A stretch of DNA of 64,000 nucleotides, from contig NZ_AOGZ02000013.1 of the NCBI RefSeq assembly GCF_000332515.2, positions 1 through 64,000 on the forward strand, in the 5' to 3' direction. The notes under the pieces are model-generated. The model made no database searches. It was not told the origin of the DNA and saw only the letters and a program-made list of their open reading frames with translations. Positions 57,449-64,000 of the stretch are shown piece by piece. Source of the stretch: Leptospira wolbachii serovar Codice str. CDC. GTDB lineage: Bacteria > Spirochaetota > Leptospiria > Leptospirales > Leptospiraceae. The translations under genes were made by a program, and so were the position numbers. How positions within the stretch are numbered: position 1 is the first letter of the stretch; each line of letters starts with the position of its first letter.

Positions 57449-58212
57449 AACAAACGGTTCTCTGTAAGCCTATCGATTGTTTTTTCTAATACAATTTCCA
57501 GGTTTTTTGTATCCTCTCTGTTATACGCGATGAGTTTTTCCAAGGCTTCTAAGTTATTGGTTCGTTGGTATTCAAACCAAAGGAGTGGAGCCTGTCTTCC
57601 ATCCATTCCAGCAATCTCATCGGGACGAACGAGTCCCAGTTGGATTTCTGATTTTTTAAGCCCCCCCTTGATTCCAATCGAATGTAATAGATTCATTAAA
57701 TCCAATTGAGGGTTTTTCACTCGGTAACGAAATTCCCTTTCTAAAAAAGGAACATCAAATCGTTTCCCGTTGTAAGTGACAAGGATGTCATCAGGTGAGA
57801 GGGAATCAAAAAGAAACTCAAGATCTTTTCCCCGTTCAAAGGTGATCATTCTGTGATTTTGGTAAATACTCACCACCGTTGTAACTGATGACTCGGAAAT
57901 TCCTGTGGTTTCAATATCTAAAAAACAAAATCGTTCGGGGAAGTTTTGCCATAACCTCCAATACTCTAAACTCGGAAGTTCAGCAGTAAAAAAATTAAAA
58001 TTCGCTTCGGACAATTGGTCTTCCAATTCGTTAAGTCGTTCTAATAAAATAGAAACAGAAGGAAGAAGAGGATCATTTTTTTGTTTTTGGTATTGGATGA
58101 GTGATTCCCAATTGTACACACCAACGCCAAACAGTTGTTTCTCTTTTTTTTCTCCAATTCCTGGAAACAGCTGGAGACTTGATTTTAAATGAGATCCGTA
58201 CATTCTCTCCAC
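57445..58212 (-). CDS. RNase-H-like 3'-5' exonuclease domain protein (YprB-like)
   Basis: A 255-aa protein. An N-terminal HhH-like segment (LFPGIGEKKEKQLFG) precedes an RNase_H_2/DEDD nuclease domain with FLDIETTG, VTYNGKRFDVPFL and AYNREDTKNLEIV carrying the acidic metal ligands. It probably trims DNA or RNA 3' ends. The start ATG 58212 overlaps the end of the aminotransferase gene by 28 bases, so translation may be coupled. Confidence 0.75.
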   Translation of the reverse strand: MERMYGSHLKSSLQLFPGIGEKKEKQLFGVGVYNWESLIQYQKQKNDPLLPSVSILLERLNELEDQLSEANFNFFTAELPSLEYWRLWQNFPERFCFLDIETTGISESSVTTVVSIYQNHRMITFERGKDLEFLFDSLSPDDILVTYNGKRFDVPFLEREFRYRVKNPQLDLMNLLHSIGIKGGLKKSEIQLGLVRPDEIAGMDGRQAPLLWFEYQRTNNLEALEKLIAYNREDTKNLEIVLEKTIDRLTENRLF

Positions 58213-59273
58213 CTAGAAAGGCCTTCTATCATACGGTCCTCCCTCTCTCCAAATCCAATTCGTAAGTAACCTTCTTCTTCAAAATTAATTCCTGGCAAAA
58301 CAAAAACCCCTGTTTTTTCGAAAAGTCGATCCGCATAAACTTCCGAGGAAATTCCACTCTCCAACTCCAACCAACCCACAAGTCCTCCTTGTGGTGCTGT
58401 GAAGGATTTTGTATGAGGAAGATCTTTCCAATGAGAATCAAAACTTTGAATGTTCTTTCGCACTCTGGCTTGGATTTTGGGAAGGAAACTCTCTTTGGAC
58501 TGAAGAAGCGAGAGCGCAATCCGTTCGGAGATGGGCGATACTGTGTGGGTCAAATAATCTTTAAAAGAGCGAGCCCGTTTGAGAAAAGATTCCTCTGCCA
58601 CAAGCCAACCCACCCTAAGGCCTGTTACACCAAAACACTTCGTAAACGAACCCGTTCCATAAAAAGAATGTTTCGGATCGACTCCCGTTCGACCAAGACT
58701 TCCCACACCTGGCAAAAACCGGTAGTGTTCATCAAAGAGAACCGTTTTCTTTTGTTCTTTAAAGTGGGCAATAAGGGCATTCCATTCGGAATCAGAAAAG
58801 GTTTTCCCCGTCGGATTGTGCGGATGGTTGATGATGTATAAATCAGCATCTACCGCCTTCCAAGTGGAGGCAAGAAAAGCCCTGTCATGCGGAACCTTGA
58901 TGGTCTCTGCCCCGAGCATTTTGGGAATTTCATAAAGAGCTTGGAAGGCTGGCCAAATGAGGGCCACTTTTGCTTTCTGTGGTACGGCGATATGGAAGGT
59001 CAAGTACAAGGCCTCACCCGTTCCCGTTGTGACTAGTACCTGTTCTGCACTGACACCGGGATACAAATCGGCGATGGCCTGGCGTAGTTCGAGAGAACCT
59101 TGGTTTGGTGAGTCATTCATCGGAATTTTGGCAAGATCTTTCCATGAAATTTGCCCCATATCCATTACCTCTTCCAAAAGGAAATGGCTAAGCCCACTCT
59201 CTCCTAAATTGCAAAATGCTTTCAGGCGGAATCGTTCCAACCGGTCTTCTATGAAAAATTCTCTAGGTTCCAA
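58185..59273 (-). CDS. PLP-dependent aminotransferase, class I/II fold
   Basis: A 362-aa enzyme. It has TTGTGEALYL, INHPHNPTGK (the PLP-contacting Asn/Pro) and SFTKCFGVTGLRVGWL with the Schiff-base Lys, then GYLRIGFGERE with the substrate-carboxylate Arg. It could be an amino acid aminotransferase or a C-S lyase-like enzyme; the substrate is not defined. Divergent from the mutase gene, 46 bases apart. Confidence 0.85.
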   Translation of the reverse strand: MEPREFFIEDRLERFRLKAFCNLGESGLSHFLLEEVMDMGQISWKDLAKIPMNDSPNQGSLELRQAIADLYPGVSAEQVLVTTGTGEALYLTFHIAVPQKAKVALIWPAFQALYEIPKMLGAETIKVPHDRAFLASTWKAVDADLYIINHPHNPTGKTFSDSEWNALIAHFKEQKKTVLFDEHYRFLPGVGSLGRTGVDPKHSFYGTGSFTKCFGVTGLRVGWLVAEESFLKRARSFKDYLTHTVSPISERIALSLLQSKESFLPKIQARVRKNIQSFDSHWKDLPHTKSFTAPQGGLVGWLELESGISSEVYADRLFEKTGVFVLPGINFEEEGYLRIGFGEREDRMIEGLSRWRECTDLI

Positions 59274-59319
59274 AATTGATTTCCAGACTGCTTAGCTTCA
59301 AAAGATTAGTATGTAAGCT

Positions 59320-61070
59320 ATGTTGAAACCAGAAGACAATATCCTATCTTGGACGAAATCACCTTTTTCATCGGAAATCCAGAATGAGGCCAAAAAGGCT
59401 TATGAAGATTGGAAGGCTGTTATCAGTTCTGAACTAGTCGATGCCTTTGCTGTCCCACTCACTTTTGGAACCGGAGGGATTCGAGGAAAGATTGGAAACG
59501 GAATTGGCAAAATGAACCTCTATACAGTAGGTCGTGCCGCTCTCGGTTTTATTAGTTATTTAAGGGATACAAAAAAAGATGCCTCTATCGTCATTGCTTA
59601 CGATTCCAGAAGGCTTTCCAAAGAATTTGCAGAGCTCTCTGCAGGCATTGCTGCCAAACTGGGAGTGAAGGTTTATATTTTCCCGAAGGTAACTCCGACC
59701 CCCCTTCTCTCTTATGCGATTCGTTATTACAAAGCCAGTGGTGGAATTGTCATCACAGCTTCCCACAACCCACCAGAATACAATGGATTCAAAGCTTATC
59801 TTGCTGATGGAGGACAACTAGTTCCCCCGGATGATTCCCTCATCATAGGCAGAATTAGTAATATCCATGACTGGACTTCCATCCCACTCGTCAAAAAGAC
59901 AGACAAAGAATATAAAAAATTTGTAAAACCCGTGGGCCCCGTTGTATTTAAAACCTATTTAAAAGAATTAAAACAAGCAGGGATTCTTTCTTCGGTAAAA
60001 CCAAAAACAAGAAACAATTTAGGTATCGTATACTCACCGTTACATGGAACTGGTGGAGACTATATGAAAGAAATGTTAAATTTCTTTGGATACAAATCCG
60101 TATTCCTTGTTCCCGAACAAAAAAAACCTGACGGGGAATTTCCTACTGTCAAATATCCAAACCCAGAAGAAAAAGAAGCGCTCGCCTTATGTGAGTTTTA
60201 CGCCAAAAAGAAAAAGGCGGCCACCTTTATCGCAACAGACCCTGATGCGGACAGACTCGGTGTAGGAGTTCGTCGTACAGACGGTGAATACGAATACCTA
60301 AATGGTAACCAGATTGGTTCCATTATGGCAGCTTACCTTTCCGAAAGAAAAAAATCTAAAACCAAAACTTACCATTTGGTAAAGACAATTGTGACTACAG
60401 ACCTCCAAGAAGCCATTGCCAAAAAAAATGGAATCAAAATCAAAAACGTCCTCACCGGATTCAAATACATCGCAGAAGAGATGAAACAAATTGAATCTAA
60501 GAAAAACAACATATTCCTGTTTGGTGGGGAAGAGTCTTATGGATATTTACCCGTACCATTTGTTCGGGACAAAGACTCACTTTCGAGTGCCTTACTCTTT
60601 GTAGAAATCCTAGCGGAAAAAGGGGATCTACTTTCTTATTTAGAATCCATTTATTTAAATTACGGATTGTACCGGGAAAGTTTGTATTCTTTGACCTTGG
60701 AAGGAAGTTCGGGACAGGACAAAATCAAAAAGTCCATCGAAACACTGCGTACAGAAAACCTGATCGGAAAGACCATAGGCGGGCGAAAGGTAGTGGGAGT
60801 TCTGGATTACGAAATCCAAAAAGCGCAAGGGAAATCCAAGGTTTCCGTTTTTAAAGGTATGCCTAAATCCAATGTCATCCAAGTGGAATTAGAAGGAAAT
60901 GCCAAACTTACCATTCGTCCTTCAGGAACAGAACCTAAGGTAAAAGTATATTCTAGCTTTGCCTCTCTAAAAAAACCAAAAAAACAAACTGAGATTCCAA
61001 GTCTTTGGGAATCCTTAGGGAAAGAAATTTCCCAAGCTGAAACAGAATTTTTACAACTGGCAGGACTAAA

Positions 61071-61074
<4 letters not shown>
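59320..61074 (+). CDS. Phosphohexomutase (phosphoglucomutase/phosphomannomutase family)
   Basis: A 584-aa alpha-D-phosphohexomutase of the long PgcA-like form. The phosphoserine loop ITASHNPPEYNGFK, the metal-binding loop TDPDADRLG, the sugar loop GGEESYGYL and the phosphate-binding RPSGTEPKVKVY are all present. Glucose, mannose or broader specificity cannot be decided. It is first in an apparent operon; the next gene's start overlaps its stop (ATGA). Confidence 0.92.
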
Positions 61075-63364
<2,290 letters not shown>

Positions 63365-63379
63365 ACTACGGAGAACATC

Positions 63380-63790
63380 ATGCAATCAGGCATCGGACCG
63401 ACAGGCAGACCTTATCAAATTCTCATAGCAGAGAATTCCAAATTCCAATCCAAACAACTCCAACAAATTTTGGAATCAGAAGGTTTCAAAATCATCGGAG
63501 TTGCCGAAACGGGCAAAGAACTTTTACAAATGTATAAGGACAATCGCCAACAGATTGATCTTGTTACTATTGAGATTTTTCTTCCTGAGGTGGATGGGTA
63601 TGCTGCATTCTGGGATATGAAAGAAATGGGAGTTCTTCCAAGAATTCTTTTCATCTCGGAAGAAAATACTCCTTCGGTGATCAAAGCCCTTTTGGAAAAT
63701 GGAGCGATGGACTATATCGTAAAACCCATCAAACGAGAAAAGATCCTAGAAAAAATCAAAGAAACTCTTCTTAAGATTCCCAAAGTATAA
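63380..63790 (+). CDS. Receiver-domain (CheY-like) protein with Glu at phospho-acceptor site
   Basis: A 136-aa stand-alone receiver domain. The fold is clear: YQILIAENSKF at the N-terminal acidic pocket, a conserved ENGAMDYIVKPIKREK with the signalling Lys at the end. The phospho-acceptor position in IDLVTIEIFLPEVDG is Glu65 where Asp is normal, and the acidic pocket reads Glu-Asn. It may be fixed in an active-like state or respond to something else. It lies 15 bases after leuB and no kinase is in the window. Confidence 0.85.
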   Translation: MQSGIGPTGRPYQILIAENSKFQSKQLQQILESEGFKIIGVAETGKELLQMYKDNRQQIDLVTIEIFLPEVDGYAAFWDMKEMGVLPRILFISEENTPSVIKALLENGAMDYIVKPIKREKILEKIKETLLKIPKV

Positions 63791-63998
63791 AGTTTAAATT
63801 GCGGCCCTCTTCTTTTGCCCTATGGCTAAAGTAAAGAGGGTTTTGAAATACATTGGTATGGGAATTTTTGATCTGGAACGAAGTTCCAAACTGCTTCCTA
63901 ACACGCACTTCAATCGCAAGCCCCACATCCAATAAAAACTTTCCATTTTCTTTCGGAAAACAAACTGCTTCCCCTAAAGAAAGAAAATGGGCAGCCAC
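63771..63998 (-). CDS. Partial ORF running off the window, hypothetical
   Basis: On the minus strand an open frame runs from the window edge to a stop at 63771-63773, giving a 75-aa C-terminal piece without a recognised motif. Composition looks coding (LDVGLAIEVRVRKQFG, then FSHRAKEEG). It overlaps the end of the receiver gene by 20 bases. Because its N-terminus is outside the window I cannot assign it. Confidence 0.4.
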   Translation of the reverse strand: MAAHFLSLGEAVCFPKENGKFLLDVGLAIEVRVRKQFGTSFQIKNSHTNVFQNPLYFSHRAKEEGRNLNFILWES

Positions 63999-64000
63999 AT

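Overview
The window looks like chromosomal DNA of a spirochaete of the genus Leptospira, most likely from the saprophytic branch. Three things suggest this: moderate A+T content; many predicted lipoproteins with loose spirochaetal lipoboxes, including a leucine-rich-repeat lipoprotein of the 23-residue Leptospira type; and tRNA-Ile and tRNA-Ala genes that sit together away from any rRNA operon. The genus call is an inference from gene content and style, not from a database match.

Layout. (1) 1-8.5 kb is accessory DNA. It holds a HepT-type toxin gene, two related GC-rich repeats that bracket small lipoprotein genes (one frameshifted in a T-tract), a fusion of a nucleoside deoxyribosyltransferase domain with a dual-specificity phosphatase, an acyltransferase, a DUF4256 protein, a SRAP-like protein lacking Cys2, a GST, a MarR/DoxX divergent pair with two matching operators, a SugE-type exporter, MepB and a double-hotdog thioesterase. 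(2) 8.5-21 kb holds an RsuA-type pseudouridine synthase, an ABC exporter, an unusual soluble MCP-like protein, a zinc-finger SDR, an alkylsulfatase-type MBL lipoprotein, an outer-membrane protein, and a sulfatase / formylglycine-generating enzyme / MBL operon. (3) 21-32.5 kb holds a DinB-like protein, a GT-C / small Cys-rich / polyprenol-P-sugar synthase cluster with a shared palindrome, a STAS protein, a GH13 glucosidase, SpeD, a Sco1-like protein behind a membrane MCP, a large unknown protein and the LRR lipoprotein. (4) 32.5-46.5 kb is largely housekeeping: ileS, murJ with a sensor/STAS-Zn-ribbon pair upstream, lipB, a Panacea-like gene joined to panD, trxA, an MBL protein with two cyclic-nucleotide domains, and an acyl-CoA dehydrogenase. 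(5) 46.5-64 kb holds thiC under a TPP riboswitch, a PilZ protein, an outer-membrane protein, a double-ACT protein, an MFS transporter, a phasin-like protein, a frameshifted bifunctional-nuclease/UVR gene, three tRNAs, hemW, a CBS protein, an RNase-H-like exonuclease, an aminotransferase, and a tight phosphosugar mutase - argD - leuB - receiver-domain operon.

How the genes work together. The clearest functional groupings are: the sulfatase with its own activating enzyme; the lipid-linked sugar synthase with the GT-C enzyme that would use its product; the redox/drug stress block (MarR, DoxX, GST, SugE, MepB); the membrane sensor - STAS - MurJ operon; and the ATGA-coupled mutase/argD/leuB genes. 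Genes are packed tightly. Several convergent pairs overlap at their 3' ends (rsuA/thioesterase, SDR/alkylsulfatase, STAS/GH13, CBS/RNase-H-like), and two divergent pairs meet at or inside their start codons.

The items most worth a second look are the repeat-bounded cassette-like block at the left end, the deoxyribosyltransferase-phosphatase fusion, the Ser2 SRAP-like protein, the two single-base frameshifts (about 574-583 and about 54629), the sulfatase with Val in place of the motif Pro, the receiver domain with Glu in place of the phospho-acceptor Asp, and the MCP-like protein with its signalling tip ahead of a Cache-like domain.
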